From the NCBI GenBank assembly GCA_022784465.1, contig JALFUR010000007.1, forward strand, positions 1 through 63,219: DNA of 63,219 bases, in the 5' to 3' direction. The position numbers were made by a program, and so were the translations under genes. Below are positions 8,386-16,768 of this stretch, piece after piece. The DNA comes from Christensenella sp. GTDB taxonomy: Bacteria > Bacillota > Clostridia > Christensenellales > UBA3700. The notes under the pieces are model-generated. The model was given only the letters and a program-made list of their open reading frames with translations. It was not told where the DNA came from and made no database searches. The number at the start of each line of letters is the position of its first letter. Positions within the stretch are counted from its first letter, which is position 1.

Positions 8386-8635
8386 TTTTATATATTTCGT
8401 ATTTCTCTACTGCTCCTTGTACGATTAATTGATATTTTGAAGATTGCTTTACTTTAAAATTTTGACCTATAAAAACCATATTTTTGTCTATATAATTTAA
8501 TACGATTTTAGTTTCATCTAAGCTTTGTATATACACATTTCCTTCACAAACAAAAAAAGTATCTTCTATAATAATGCGAAAATACTTTTTTCTATTGTCT
8601 TTAATTAAATGTTTTATTTCATCAAAATATACCAC
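8381..8635 (-). CDS. yqfC: sporulation protein YqfC (YabP/YqfC family)
   Basis: Small YabP/YqfC-family protein of 84 residues, with the family pattern of a short beta-rich domain: FRIIIEDTFFVCEGNVYI, then FIGQNFKV and a final hydrophobic-Gly turn (IVQGAVEKYEI). In spore formers yqfC and yqfD are adjacent and expressed in the mother cell. The start is a GTG six codons past the dnaB stop in the same frame and has no obvious ribosome site. Function at the molecular level is unknown. Confidence 0.75.
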   Translation of the reverse strand: MVYFDEIKHLIKDNRKKYFRIIIEDTFFVCEGNVYIQSLDETKIVLNYIDKNMVFIGQNFKVKQSSKYQLIVQGAVEKYEIYKN

Positions 8636-8650
8636 ACTAAAGAATATGTG

Positions 8651-10219
8651 TTATATTTCAAAATTATTCACTCCATCTAAATAATCTGAATCTACTGAAT
8701 ACTCTTCTGGGGCTTCAGCATCAGTTAAAACACTATCATCAATATAATAATCATTGTTTGCTATTTGCTCACTGCCACTATTTTCCGTCTTTGCTTCCTG
8801 CTTCTTTGGCTTATTAATAAATGTAATCTTTTTCTTTGGCACAAAAGTCATTGTATCTTTATGCCATACATAGAACAAGTCTACATCAGCCTCACCTGAT
8901 CTATTTTTAGCAACAACTGCGTCTAGTAAAGCAGTATTTTCAGTTTCTGCAACCTCTTCACTTTCATCTCCAGGAGTTAAGAATATAATCATATCCGCGT
9001 CTTGCTCTATTGCTCCAGATTCTCTTAAATCTGACATCTTTGGTTTCTTTTGCTTTATTACTTCGCCACTATTATTTTTTTCATCTGTTTTTTCAACATT
9101 ACGGGACATTTGTGACAAAACTAAAACTGGAACCTCAAGTTCTTTAGCAATAATTTTCATCATACGTGAAATCTCTGTCATAGATTCATATCTTGATCTT
9201 ACTTTGTTGTCTGCAATAAGCTGCATATGGTCTATTACAATTAAATCTATCCTACCCTCTTTGTTTTTTAATTTATTTACTTTTGCCTTGATTTGATCGG
9301 CTGTAATGTTAGATGAATCATCAATATATATATGACACTTTGAAAAATCTTTTTTAGTTTCAAGAATTCTAGATATTTGATCAGAAGTTAATTCGTTTCT
9401 AATAACACTTTTCGAATCAATTTGAGCAAGTGAAGCTATTAATCTTTTTATCAATTCTTCTTGAGACATTTCAAGGTTAAATACCGCAATAACTTTCTCT
9501 GGATTTGTTTGCGCAATATTAGCAACAATGCTCATAGCAAAAGATGTTTTTCCACAACCAGGTCTTGCAGCAAGTACTATCATTTGTCCTGGTAAAAAAC
9601 CACCGTTTGCTATAGAATCAAGGTTGGAATATCCAGTAGATAATGCTTTTGGTCTTTCTCCTGTATTATAAATATTGATAATTTCATCGATTACATTATT
9701 TGCTGTTTCAGCGACTTGTTTTAAATCTTTTTTATCTAGATCTAATGAGATTCTATTTATTTCGTTCATAGCAAACGTCATAATATCTAATGGTTCTGAA
9801 TTATCATATGCCATGCTACTCATCTTTGTAGATACCGAAATCAATTCTCTAGCTCTAGACAAATTCTTTAAAAGATCAATTTCATAAGATAAATTAACTG
9901 AAGACATATAAGTATTGCTTATATCAGATAAATACGCAATACCTCCAACTTTATCTTTTTCCTCTTCTGTAAACAAAGAAATAATTGCAACTAAATCAAA
10001 AGGCAATCCTTGTTGATGTTGCTCAAACATTTTTTTGTAAATAATTCTATGTCTTTCTATATAAAAATCATCTATTGATATATTAAAAGCATCATCAGCA
10101 ACGGATGGATCATTCATTATAATGGATAAAATGTCTTTTTCTAATTGCTCATTATTAGGTTGTCCTTTTAATTTTATAGCAGGATCACCCTTTTTATTGT
10201 AGTCTTTATTGTTTGCCAT
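8651..10219 (-). CDS. dnaB: replicative DNA helicase DnaB
   Basis: Hexameric fork helicase (called DnaC in Bacillus). The N-terminal helical domain spans about residues 20-130, followed by the RecA-like motor. Walker A is AARPGCGKTS at 217-226, Walker B is LIVIDHMQLI, and the loop region holds SDLRESGAIEQDADMI. The length of 522 residues is slightly above typical because of a low-complexity acidic C-terminal tail after PKKKITFINKPKKQ. It has a clear promoter and a GGAGG ribosome site, and it heads the run leading into yqfC. That linkage differs from B. subtilis, where yqfC is not preceded by the helicase. Confidence 0.96.
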   Translation of the reverse strand: MANNKDYNKKGDPAIKLKGQPNNEQLEKDILSIIMNDPSVADDAFNISIDDFYIERHRIIYKKMFEQHQQGLPFDLVAIISLFTEEEKDKVGGIAYLSDISNTYMSSVNLSYEIDLLKNLSRARELISVSTKMSSMAYDNSEPLDIMTFAMNEINRISLDLDKKDLKQVAETANNVIDEIINIYNTGERPKALSTGYSNLDSIANGGFLPGQMIVLAARPGCGKTSFAMSIVANIAQTNPEKVIAVFNLEMSQEELIKRLIASLAQIDSKSVIRNELTSDQISRILETKKDFSKCHIYIDDSSNITADQIKAKVNKLKNKEGRIDLIVIDHMQLIADNKVRSRYESMTEISRMMKIIAKELEVPVLVLSQMSRNVEKTDEKNNSGEVIKQKKPKMSDLRESGAIEQDADMIIFLTPGDESEEVAETENTALLDAVVAKNRSGEADVDLFYVWHKDTMTFVPKKKITFINKPKKQEAKTENSGSEQIANNDYYIDDSVLTDAEAPEEYSVDSDYLDGVNNFEI

Positions 10220-10252
10220 TTTATCCTCCGTTAAGATTGATTAGTGCTTTTT

Positions 10253-10281
10253 ATTATATATTTATAATAATTTTAAGTCAA
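10253..10281 (-). promoter_or_regulatory. dnaB promoter
   Basis: Minus-strand -35 TTGACT (10276-10281) and -10 TATAAT (10253-10258) with a 17-base spacer, about 35 bases before the dnaB ATG. No separate terminator is visible between pepF, which ends at 10288, and this promoter. Confidence 0.75.
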
Positions 10282-10287
10282 CACCAC

Positions 10288-12072
10288 TTACTTTGTTAGT
10301 TTTATTTCTTCTAATGTATGTTTAAAGAAATTCATCGCTTTTGTATATGGAGCATCTGTCGTCAAATCTACTCCTACAAGTTTTAATATTTCAACTGGAG
10401 ACATACTACCCCCTGCACTTAAAAATTTCTTATAATCTTTAACAGCCGGCTCTCCTTTTTCTAATATATCGCAAGCAATACACACAGCAGATATTAAACC
10501 TGTAGAATATTTATAAACATAAAATGCAGTATAGAAATGAGGTATTCTTGCCCATTCATATCTAATTAATTCGTCATTTACTACATCTTCTCCATAATAT
10601 TGTTTATTTAAATCATAATACATATTACATAAAGAATCTGGGGTAATTGGCTCCTCATTTTCTGCCATAGTGTGTGCTTTATATTCAAATTCTGCAAATT
10701 GCGATTGTCTAAACACTGTTGTTCTAAACATGTTTAGAAGATACGATAATAAATATTTTCTATAATTTCCAGTAGCAGTTTTTAACAAATGCATAACAAG
10801 CAATGTCTCATTAACAGTTGAGGCAACTTCCGCAACAAATATCTCATATCCAGCTTTTTCCATAGGTTGATTTTCATTAGAAAAATACGTATGCATAGCA
10901 TGTCCAAGTTCATGAGCTATGGTAAATACATCATTTAAAACTGGTTGATAATTTAATAATACATATGGATGAGTGCCATAACATCCCCAACTATATGCTC
11001 CGCTTCTTTTGCCCTTATTTTCATACACATCAATCCATCCTTCATTAAAAGCTTTTTGTAAAAGTTCATTATAATCTTTTCCTAAAGGAGCTAATGCCTC
11101 AAGAACCATTTGCTTTGCTTGATTATACTCTATTGTTTCTGTCACATCTTCAACAAGTGGCATGTGAAGATCATACATATGAAGTTCATCATATTTAAGC
11201 TCTTCTTTTCTATATCTCATATAATCATGCAAATATGGCAAATTTAAATGAATATTTTTTATTAATCTTTCATAAACTTCAGAAGGAACATCCTCATTTG
11301 ATGTTGCTCTATCTAAGCAAGACTTATATCCTCTAACGTTAGCATAAAATGCATTTTTCTCTACATTACCTTTGTATAAAGTGGTAATCAAATTTATATT
11401 TTGCTTATATGCATTAAACATAGATTCAAAGGCTTTTTTTCTTTCCTCTCTTGAACCTGTTTGCAAATATAATCCATATATGCCATGAGAAAGAGCAACA
11501 ACTTCTCCTTTATCATTTACAAAATCCTCAAACTTAATATCCGCGTTATCAAGCATTGAAAAAGATTCTTTAAACAAAGATGTAAACTTGCCCATTTTTG
11601 CAAGTAATGTTTCTTCTTTTGTAGATAAAGTGTGTTTTTTTCTTTTAACTATTAATTCTAAAGAATAAGAATATTTTTCAAAATCTTTATCTTTAGATAA
11701 TGAAAATAAAAACTCTTCATCATTTGCAGATAATTCTGGAAGAATAAATGCTGTTTTTGCATCTATATTTACAGATAAAGATTCAACCTTAGAAACCATT
11801 TCCTTATACTTAGTTACAGTTACATCTTGATCAAGTCTCATCCTTGCATATACATACAATTTTTCCAAAATATAGCCAACTTTTGAATTAAGATTTAAGC
11901 AATCAAAAATAGATTTTTTATCATTATGTAATTTGCCTTTAAAATCAATAAGCAAATCTGACAATTCTTTTGCCTTTTTTATGTCATCGCTCCAAATTTG
12001 ATCTGAAGAATAAATATCTTCTAACCTCCATTTGTATTGATTATCGATTTCATCTCTTTTTTTAACTTTCAT
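10288..12072 (-). CDS. pepF: oligoendopeptidase F (M3B family)
   Basis: Zinc metallopeptidase that cleaves short peptides in the cytoplasm. The catalytic motif is intact: HELGH in TIAHELGHAMHTYF, with the third zinc ligand expected in the downstream YEIFVAEVASTVNE. The 594-residue length matches PepF. A GAGGCG ribosome site precedes the ATG. It follows the PfoR-like permease by 19 bases, so the two are probably co-transcribed. Confidence 0.95.
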   Translation of the reverse strand: MKVKKRDEIDNQYKWRLEDIYSSDQIWSDDIKKAKELSDLLIDFKGKLHNDKKSIFDCLNLNSKVGYILEKLYVYARMRLDQDVTVTKYKEMVSKVESLSVNIDAKTAFILPELSANDEEFLFSLSKDKDFEKYSYSLELIVKRKKHTLSTKEETLLAKMGKFTSLFKESFSMLDNADIKFEDFVNDKGEVVALSHGIYGLYLQTGSREERKKAFESMFNAYKQNINLITTLYKGNVEKNAFYANVRGYKSCLDRATSNEDVPSEVYERLIKNIHLNLPYLHDYMRYRKEELKYDELHMYDLHMPLVEDVTETIEYNQAKQMVLEALAPLGKDYNELLQKAFNEGWIDVYENKGKRSGAYSWGCYGTHPYVLLNYQPVLNDVFTIAHELGHAMHTYFSNENQPMEKAGYEIFVAEVASTVNETLLVMHLLKTATGNYRKYLLSYLLNMFRTTVFRQSQFAEFEYKAHTMAENEEPITPDSLCNMYYDLNKQYYGEDVVNDELIRYEWARIPHFYTAFYVYKYSTGLISAVCIACDILEKGEPAVKDYKKFLSAGGSMSPVEILKLVGVDLTTDAPYTKAMNFFKHTLEEIKLTK

Positions 12073-12091
12073 TTTTTCGCCTCTATTATTT

Positions 12092-13300
12092 TTATTCTAT
12101 TGGTAACAATAAATCGTTATCTTTAATTTTACCCGTTTTTCTCAATAATAAACATACTGCAAAGCTTATTACAGCAGGTAGAACAAACATTAATAGTATA
12201 ACACCAATCCAAGATAATGCAGTACTTCCTGTTGTAGAAATTACATCAATACATCCTACAAGTCCACTTGTTCCCATTCCGCCGCCAGCTGAGCCACATT
12301 TAAGTTTAAATAAACATGTAGATAAAGGTCCACAAATTGCTGATGCTACAATTGGAGGAACAAAAGTCCAGCCGTTTTTCATGATATTAGGAATTTGAAG
12401 CATACTTGTTCCTAATCCTTGTGAGATTAAACCAGAAAAACCATTTTCTTTAAAGCTCATTACAGCAAATCCAACCATTTGACAAGCACAACCAACAGTT
12501 GCAGCCCCGCCTGCAAGTAGCATAGCATTATAATACTCTTCAGATACATTTCCTGCAGCAAATCCTGTCAAAACAGGTCCAGCAACAGCAACCCATATAG
12601 CAGCAGACGATGTTGGCATTGTAAGTAAGATTCCAACTATTACTGCAATTATTATTCCCATGAAAAATGGTGTTGTCTTTGTAGCAGCAGCAATTAAAAC
12701 TCCTAATTTATTAATTAACCAAATAAATGGCCAAGCAACATATACACCAGCAAGCATAATAATCATCATTCCAAGAGGAATTAAAATGATATCAAACTTT
12801 GTTTTACCAGCATACAAATTAGCTATTTCTATTGCCATAAGTGCAACAATATATGCGCCAATTGGATTTCCTGGTGCACCAAGAGCCAAAACAAATGTAG
12901 ACGCAATTATTGTGTTTGAAAAAGCTCCTACAAATCCAGCTAATGCTGCTGTAAATATTACAAGTGGTTTTGCTTTTAATTTAAACGCAATACCAACACC
13001 AATTCCAACACCCATCAATGACTTGGCTATAGAGCCAATGGTGTTTAATAGATAAAACATTTTGGAATCAGCATTAAATATTTTTGCAATTGTACACAAA
13101 ATTGTACCAGCAATTAACGTTGCAAATAAACCTAGCGACATGCCCGTAAAGGCATCAATAAACCATCTTTTAGAAAGTTTCTTTACGATTTCCCATACTT
13201 TTAATTCTTTTTTTGTTTGGGCTTGTGGGGTTAAAACTACATCTTCCACATTATTTATTTGTTGTCCGTTTTCAACAACTTCGTTAACGTTCTTTTCCAT
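12092..13300 (-). CDS. PTS IIC-like membrane protein, PfoR family
   Basis: A 402-residue polytopic protein of the PTS_EIIC_2/PfoR family. A ~35-residue polar N-terminus is followed by KRWFIDAFTGMSLGLFATL and about ten hydrophobic segments, with Gly-rich loops such as GSAGGGMGTSGLVG. Relatives were first named as a regulator of perfringolysin expression, but the fold is that of a sugar-permease IIC domain. No IIA or IIB partner is nearby, so substrate and mechanism are unknown. It has a strong promoter and GGGAGG ribosome site. Confidence 0.85.
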   Translation of the reverse strand: MEKNVNEVVENGQQINNVEDVVLTPQAQTKKELKVWEIVKKLSKRWFIDAFTGMSLGLFATLIAGTILCTIAKIFNADSKMFYLLNTIGSIAKSLMGVGIGVGIAFKLKAKPLVIFTAALAGFVGAFSNTIIASTFVLALGAPGNPIGAYIVALMAIEIANLYAGKTKFDIILIPLGMMIIMLAGVYVAWPFIWLINKLGVLIAAATKTTPFFMGIIIAVIVGILLTMPTSSAAIWVAVAGPVLTGFAAGNVSEEYYNAMLLAGGAATVGCACQMVGFAVMSFKENGFSGLISQGLGTSMLQIPNIMKNGWTFVPPIVASAICGPLSTCLFKLKCGSAGGGMGTSGLVGCIDVISTTGSTALSWIGVILLMFVLPAVISFAVCLLLRKTGKIKDNDLLLPIE

Positions 13301-13333
13301 ACAGAACCTCCCAAAGTTATTTTTTGCTTGTTT

Positions 13334-13363
13334 ATTATATATAAATATATATTATTATGTCAA
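13334..13363 (-). promoter_or_regulatory. promoter of the PfoR-like gene and pepF
   Basis: Minus-strand -35 TTGACA (13358-13363) and -10 TATAAT (13334-13339), both perfect, with an 18-base AT-only spacer. The distance to the ATG is about 34 bases. Confidence 0.8.
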
Positions 13364-13393
13364 AATAAATTGTTCATCTTGCCTTGTAAAAGC

Positions 13394-13423
13394 AAAAACC
13401 CTCCAAAGACACACCTTGAAGGG
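13394..13423 (-). terminator. terminator after the 13453-13956 gene
   Basis: CCCTCCAAAG and its imperfect partner CTTGAAGGG form a hairpin at 13399-13423, followed on the minus strand by TTTTTG. It sits just beyond the stop of the minus-strand gene at 13453. Confidence 0.7.
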
Positions 13424-13452
13424 ATTAATATTTGAATGTTTTTTATCTATAA

Positions 13453-13956
13453 TTAGAATGGACAAACCGCAAAAATCATTACGCCTTTTAAATTTCCATA
13501 TGCTAAAACAGATCCTCTTCTTAAAATAACTCTAGAATCTTTTTCTACATCTGAATCTTTCTTTGCTTCTTCATTTGTCTCTTTTTGTTTAGCTTTCATA
13601 TCATCGTATGCTTTTTTGCAATCTTCTTCAGAAGCATAAAAACACATTGTTATCCATGGCTCATCAGCATCTTGGCATTCTGTAAATTCGATAGCATCTG
13701 AATTTGATCCTAAAACTGAAGTACTTGTATATTTATAATAATTTATTACTTCATAATCCCCAAATAATCCAGTGATACCACTTACAAGTTCTGATTCATA
13801 TCTATTAAAATCGAATAAAGTATATGCTTTTCCTACATTAGCTTCTTTTGGTGTTACTAAAAAGAAACATGCAACATCTGCAGCTATAACTAAAACGATA
13901 ATAATTATAATCGTTGATATAATCTTACCAAATACACTTTTTCTTTTTCTTGCCAT
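13453..13956 (-). CDS. hypothetical membrane-anchored protein
   Basis: I do not recognise a family. The 167-residue protein begins with a basic stretch (MARKRKSVFGK), then one strongly hydrophobic helix (IISTIIIIIVLVIAADVACF), then a soluble C-terminal domain of ~130 residues that should lie outside the cell. That domain has a short Lys/Glu-rich segment (KAKQKETNEEAKKDSDVEK). GGAGAG precedes the ATG. It is encoded 12 bases after a small lipoprotein gene and probably shares its transcript. Confidence 0.75.
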   Translation of the reverse strand: MARKRKSVFGKIISTIIIIIVLVIAADVACFFLVTPKEANVGKAYTLFDFNRYESELVSGITGLFGDYEVINYYKYTSTSVLGSNSDAIEFTECQDADEPWITMCFYASEEDCKKAYDDMKAKQKETNEEAKKDSDVEKDSRVILRRGSVLAYGNLKGVMIFAVCPF

Positions 13957-13968
13957 AATTAAACTCTC

Positions 13969-14307
13969 CTATTTAACAAATCTATATACATCATTTAGAA
14001 TTAAATTACCATCTAAATCAATATATCCATAAATGTTTTTATCTTCCCCATCTACAGAGAATGAAATTACAACATCTTTAGTTCCGTCGCTCTTTTTCTT
14101 TGAAATAGTATATTTGCCTTGAGCTGAATATGTTAGTCCTACTATTTCCGTAGCAATTGTAGCTTTTTTAAATGAGCCTAGTTTGATTGAGCCTTGGCCT
14201 AAAACGCCATCGTACACATATGTTCCTGTATCGCATGAACAAAATACAAATACAAATGAACAAAGCATAATTAAACAAACTAACGATATTATTAATCTTT
14301 TATTCAT
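13969..14307 (-). CDS. small predicted lipoprotein
   Basis: No known family. The 112-residue product starts with a signal peptide (MNKRLIISLVCLIMLCSFVF) ending in a probable lipobox FCSC, with the lipidated Cys at position 25. The ~85-residue mature part is predicted beta-rich. It has its own promoter and GCGGAGG ribosome site, and is the first gene of a pair with the membrane protein at 13453. Confidence 0.75.
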   Translation of the reverse strand: MNKRLIISLVCLIMLCSFVFVFCSCDTGTYVYDGVLGQGSIKLGSFKKATIATEIVGLTYSAQGKYTISKKKSDGTKDVVISFSVDGEDKNIYGYIDLDGNLILNDVYRFVK

Positions 14308-14329
14308 TTCAATCCTCCGCCTTGTTTTT

Positions 14330-14357
14330 ATTATAGACTTAAATACATTTTTTTCAA
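14330..14357 (-). promoter_or_regulatory. promoter of the small lipoprotein gene pair
   Basis: Minus-strand -35 TTGAAA (14352-14357) and -10 TATAAT (14330-14335) with a 16-base spacer, about 23 bases ahead of the ATG. Confidence 0.65.
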
Positions 14358-14367
14358 ACTAAAATGC

Positions 14368-14402
14368 AAAAAAAAGAATCTCACAAGGAGACTCCTTTTT
14401 TT
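14368..14402 (-). terminator. terminator after the 14418-14813 lipoprotein gene
   Basis: On the minus strand AAAAAAAGG-AGTCTC pairs with GAGATT-C-TTTTTTT around a CTTGT loop. The run of eight T residues at the 3' side makes a normal intrinsic terminator directly after the stop codon. Confidence 0.75.
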
Positions 14403-14417
14403 ATAAAGTTCTAAAAA

Positions 14418-14813
14418 TTATAAAGCCTTGTAAGCTGCTTCGTCACCAACGAAAACTGCTTTTCCAGAAACTTTAATTACAGTTTCAGATCCTTCATCTT
14501 GATGATTCTTTAAGTATTCACCATAAGCTTTAGCATCTTCTTTTTCTGTGAAGTATGTGATTGTAGCAGAAGAACCATCTTTAACAGCTGTAACTTGAGC
14601 TTGAACATCTCCAGTTAATTTAACTAATGCGGAAATTGCAAGTTTTACACCAGCTGTTGCAACATTAGAATCAGATTTAGCAACTTTATATCCAGCAGAC
14701 TCAAATTTTTCTGCAGCTTTGTTGTAATCAGATGGAACACATGCTGTAAATACAACTGCACAAATAACTACTAAAGCAACTATAGTAGCAACTAAAACTA
14801 AACTTCTTTTCAT
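14418..14813 (-). CDS. small predicted lipoprotein
   Basis: No known family. The 131-residue product has a signal peptide (MKRSLVLVATIVALVV) and lipobox FTAC, with Cys at position 25. The mature domain of about 105 residues carries ATITYFTEKEDAKAYGEYLK, which could be a small alpha/beta fold. The longer reading frame starting at 14846 is rejected because it would overlap the -10 box, while the ATG at 14813 follows GGAGG correctly. It is a single-gene unit with its own promoter and terminator. Confidence 0.8.
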   Translation of the reverse strand: MKRSLVLVATIVALVVICAVVFTACVPSDYNKAAEKFESAGYKVAKSDSNVATAGVKLAISALVKLTGDVQAQVTAVKDGSSATITYFTEKEDAKAYGEYLKNHQDEGSETVIKVSGKAVFVGDEAAYKAL

Positions 14814-14844
14814 TTTAAAATCCTCCATAAGTATTTTCAAAATC

Positions 14845-14873
14845 ATTCTACCATTTTGTAAAAATCGTGTAAA
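14845..14873 (-). promoter_or_regulatory. promoter of the 14418-14813 lipoprotein gene
   Basis: Minus-strand -35 TTTACA (14868-14873) and -10 TAGAAT (14845-14850), spacer 17 bases, about 31 bases before the chosen ATG. Confidence 0.7.
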
Positions 14874-14900
14874 GTTGTTTGGTATACAAAAAATGTAAAA

Positions 14901-15158
14901 TTATTTATTTTTTTCTTTAACAAAAATAATAGTTGGTGATTCATAAGGCTTCTCTATAATAACATTCTTTTTTGCTTTTTCCTTAAATTTATCGTTTCTA
15001 GCAAATAAAACACAAATAAAAACAAGCACAACGGCTAATGTTATTAAAATAGCATAAAACTTAAAATCTATAAATGCTTTAGAAAACGCCTCAGCGCATA
15101 ACAAACTTAACATAGTTATATTATACAATACTTTTATATTTTTGCCACATATTTTCAA
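14901..15158 (-). CDS. hypothetical small membrane protein
   Basis: No known family. Two hydrophobic segments are seen (about MLSLLCAEAFSKAFIDF and FYAILITLAVVLVFICVLF), followed by a basic tail, FARNDKFKEKAKKN. The frame opens with a TTG at 15158, giving 85 residues. An ATG at 15113 is a likely alternative, giving 70 residues. That ATG lies only six bases after a TATAAT on the minus strand, so the transcript could be leaderless. It is divergent from the M28 peptidase gene. Confidence in the exact start is low. Confidence 0.5.
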   Translation of the reverse strand: MKICGKNIKVLYNITMLSLLCAEAFSKAFIDFKFYAILITLAVVLVFICVLFARNDKFKEKAKKNVIIEKPYESPTIIFVKEKNK

Positions 15159-15161
15159 CTA

Positions 15162-15190
15162 TTGAGTGAATTATTTTTTTATAATATAAT
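15162..15190 (+). promoter_or_regulatory. promoter of the M28 peptidase gene
   Basis: Plus-strand -35 TTGAGT (15162-15167) and -10 TATAAT (15185-15190) with a 17-base spacer. A second overlapping TATAAT begins at 15180 but gives poor spacing. Confidence 0.65.
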
Positions 15191-15236
15191 AAAAAATAGA
15201 GGTTTATTGTACAAACCAAACAAAAAGGAGCAAAAT

Positions 15237-16469
15237 ATGAATATTTCCAAAGAGAAAAAAGATGAAGCAGTTGAATATATTCAATCAGAGATTAAGACTA
15301 TTATAGAAAGTTATGGTCCTAGAGTACCTGGAAGCAAAAACGAAAACGATGCTTTAAATCATATGAGAGAAGAGCTTGCTAAAAATGTTGGTATAGATAA
15401 TACAATAAAGCAAAACTTCTCTGTAGCGCCAAGAGCTTTCTTTGGGTGGACTTATTTTGTTTCAATATTTACTATTTTAGGAAATGCTATATATTTCATG
15501 ACTCCAGTATTTTCTATTCTTTGTTATATCATTGCTTTTGTACCAATGTTATTTGAGTTTGTTTTTTACAAGCCATTTATTGATTCTCTATTTGAATATG
15601 GAGTATCTGGAAATGTTCTTGCTACTTATAAACCAAAGGGAGAAACAAAAAAACGTATTGTCCTTAATGGACACTCAGATGCCGTTTATGAATGGCACTG
15701 GCATCATGTTGGCGGATATCCTTTATTTTTAACATCAATAATAACAGTTCTTGTTGGTTTTATTTATTCTCTAGTTACTTCCCTTTTAGCTACTTTTTTA
15801 CAAGGGCCACTTGGAACTCCTGAAGGTTGGCTTTTATATATGGGAATTGCTGCTTTTGTATTTACTCCTTTTTACATTATGTTTTTATGGTTCTGCGATT
15901 ATAAAACTGTTGTTCCTGGAGCAAATGATAATCTTACAGCGTGCGAAATGTCTATAGCTGCTATAAAGGTTTTAAAAGAAAGTGGAATAGAACTTGAAAA
16001 TACTGAGGTTGTTGCTTTAATTACAGGTTCTGAAGAAGCAGGATTAAGAGGCGCAAAAGAATTCTGCAAAGCAAATCCTACTTATGGAAAAGAAGAAGGC
16101 ATTGAAACAATTTTTATTACATATGAAACACTTAGAGAAATTGAACATTTAGTTATATACAATAGAGATATGAACGGCATTACTAAAAACGATGCAAAAG
16201 TTTGCAAATTAGCTAAAAATGCAGCGCAAAAAAATGGCGTAAATTTAAAATACGGATCTGTCTTTGCTGGTGCTACAGATGCAGCAGCGTTTTCTCAATC
16301 TGGACGCAAAGCAACCTGTCTTGCCGCAATGAATCCAAACGTTCAAAAATATTATCATACAAGAGAAGATAATTATGATAATCTTTCTCCAGCATGTCTA
16401 TCTAAAGTATTAGATATAACAATTGATATGATTGAAGAATTTGATAAAAATGGATTACCAAACGATTAA
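15237..16469 (+). CDS. M28-family metallopeptidase with membrane segments
   Basis: The zinc-peptidase pattern of family M28 is readable in order: NGHSDAVYEW (His ligand and Asp), GANDNLTACE (bridging Asp), TGSEEAGLRGAKEF (catalytic and ligand Glu), GATDAAAFSQSG, and a late His in YYHTREDN. Unlike most soluble M28 aminopeptidases, it has hydrophobic helix pairs inserted before and after the first ligand segment (about residues 70-110 and 160-220), so it is probably membrane-embedded. The start at 15237 follows AAAGGAG; an earlier TTG in frame lies within the promoter and is rejected. Length 410 residues. Substrate is not known. Confidence 0.85.
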   Translation: MNISKEKKDEAVEYIQSEIKTIIESYGPRVPGSKNENDALNHMREELAKNVGIDNTIKQNFSVAPRAFFGWTYFVSIFTILGNAIYFMTPVFSILCYIIAFVPMLFEFVFYKPFIDSLFEYGVSGNVLATYKPKGETKKRIVLNGHSDAVYEWHWHHVGGYPLFLTSIITVLVGFIYSLVTSLLATFLQGPLGTPEGWLLYMGIAAFVFTPFYIMFLWFCDYKTVVPGANDNLTACEMSIAAIKVLKESGIELENTEVVALITGSEEAGLRGAKEFCKANPTYGKEEGIETIFITYETLREIEHLVIYNRDMNGITKNDAKVCKLAKNAAQKNGVNLKYGSVFAGATDAAAFSQSGRKATCLAAMNPNVQKYYHTREDNYDNLSPACLSKVLDITIDMIEEFDKNGLPND

Positions 16470-16505
16470 TTAAACTTTTTTAATCTTAATTTAATTTAAC
16501 ATTCT

Positions 16506-16531
16506 AAAAGGCTGCAAAAACAGCCTTTTTT
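16506..16531 (+). terminator. terminator of the M28 peptidase gene
   Basis: AAAAGGCTG (16506-16514) pairs with CAGCCTTTT (16521-16529) around a CAAAAA loop, followed by further T residues. The A-rich left side could let it act on both strands. Confidence 0.85.
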
Positions 16532-16647
16532 AGCGTATTTATGCAATTTTTATTAAAACAAAAATTAAATAAAAAATTTTTCAATTTAATAATGATTTAA
16601 TCTTTATTTTGTAACATATAGGTGTAAAGAAAAACTTTTAGATAAAT

Positions 16648-16682
16648 CCTTGGCGTCGGAAGTTGTGCGCCGAACGCCAAGG
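16648..16682. other. strong GC-rich hairpin, unexplained
   Basis: CCTTGGCGT (16648-16656) pairs with ACGCCAAGG (16674-16682), and CGG pairs with CCG inside, leaving a one-base bulge and a 10-base loop. The 12-bp stem is far more GC-rich than its AT-rich surroundings. Neither side has an immediate T-tract, so it is not a typical terminator. The copies of GGTGT at about 16621 and 16681 flank it. The remainder of the 16470-16768 gap holds only the two terminators and AT-rich DNA, with no gene seen. Strand and function are unknown. Confidence 0.5.
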
Positions 16683-16720
16683 TGTCTCCAATCCTTATGT
16701 AAACAAAACTAAATAGAATA

Positions 16721-16745
16721 ATGGCTGTCTAAAATAGACAGCCAT
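16721..16745 (-). terminator. glyA operon terminator
   Basis: ATGGCTGTCTA and TAGACAGCCAT form a perfect 11-bp stem with a three-base loop, 24 bases after the glyA stop. The U-tract on the minus strand is weak, but the position and stem strength make termination of the long operon the simplest reading. Confidence 0.65.
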
Positions 16746-16768
16746 CTTCATATTATAAGTATTTTATT

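Noticed and set aside
8375..8420. Programmed frameshift joining yqfC to yqfD
   Set aside because: The yqfD frame is +1 to yqfC, and no slippery heptamer or following structure is visible; reinitiation at a non-AUG codon is simpler.
13062..13529. 155-codon plus-strand frame over the PfoR-like gene start and the terminator
   Set aside because: Crosses a promoter and a terminator of minus-strand genes and has no initiation signal.
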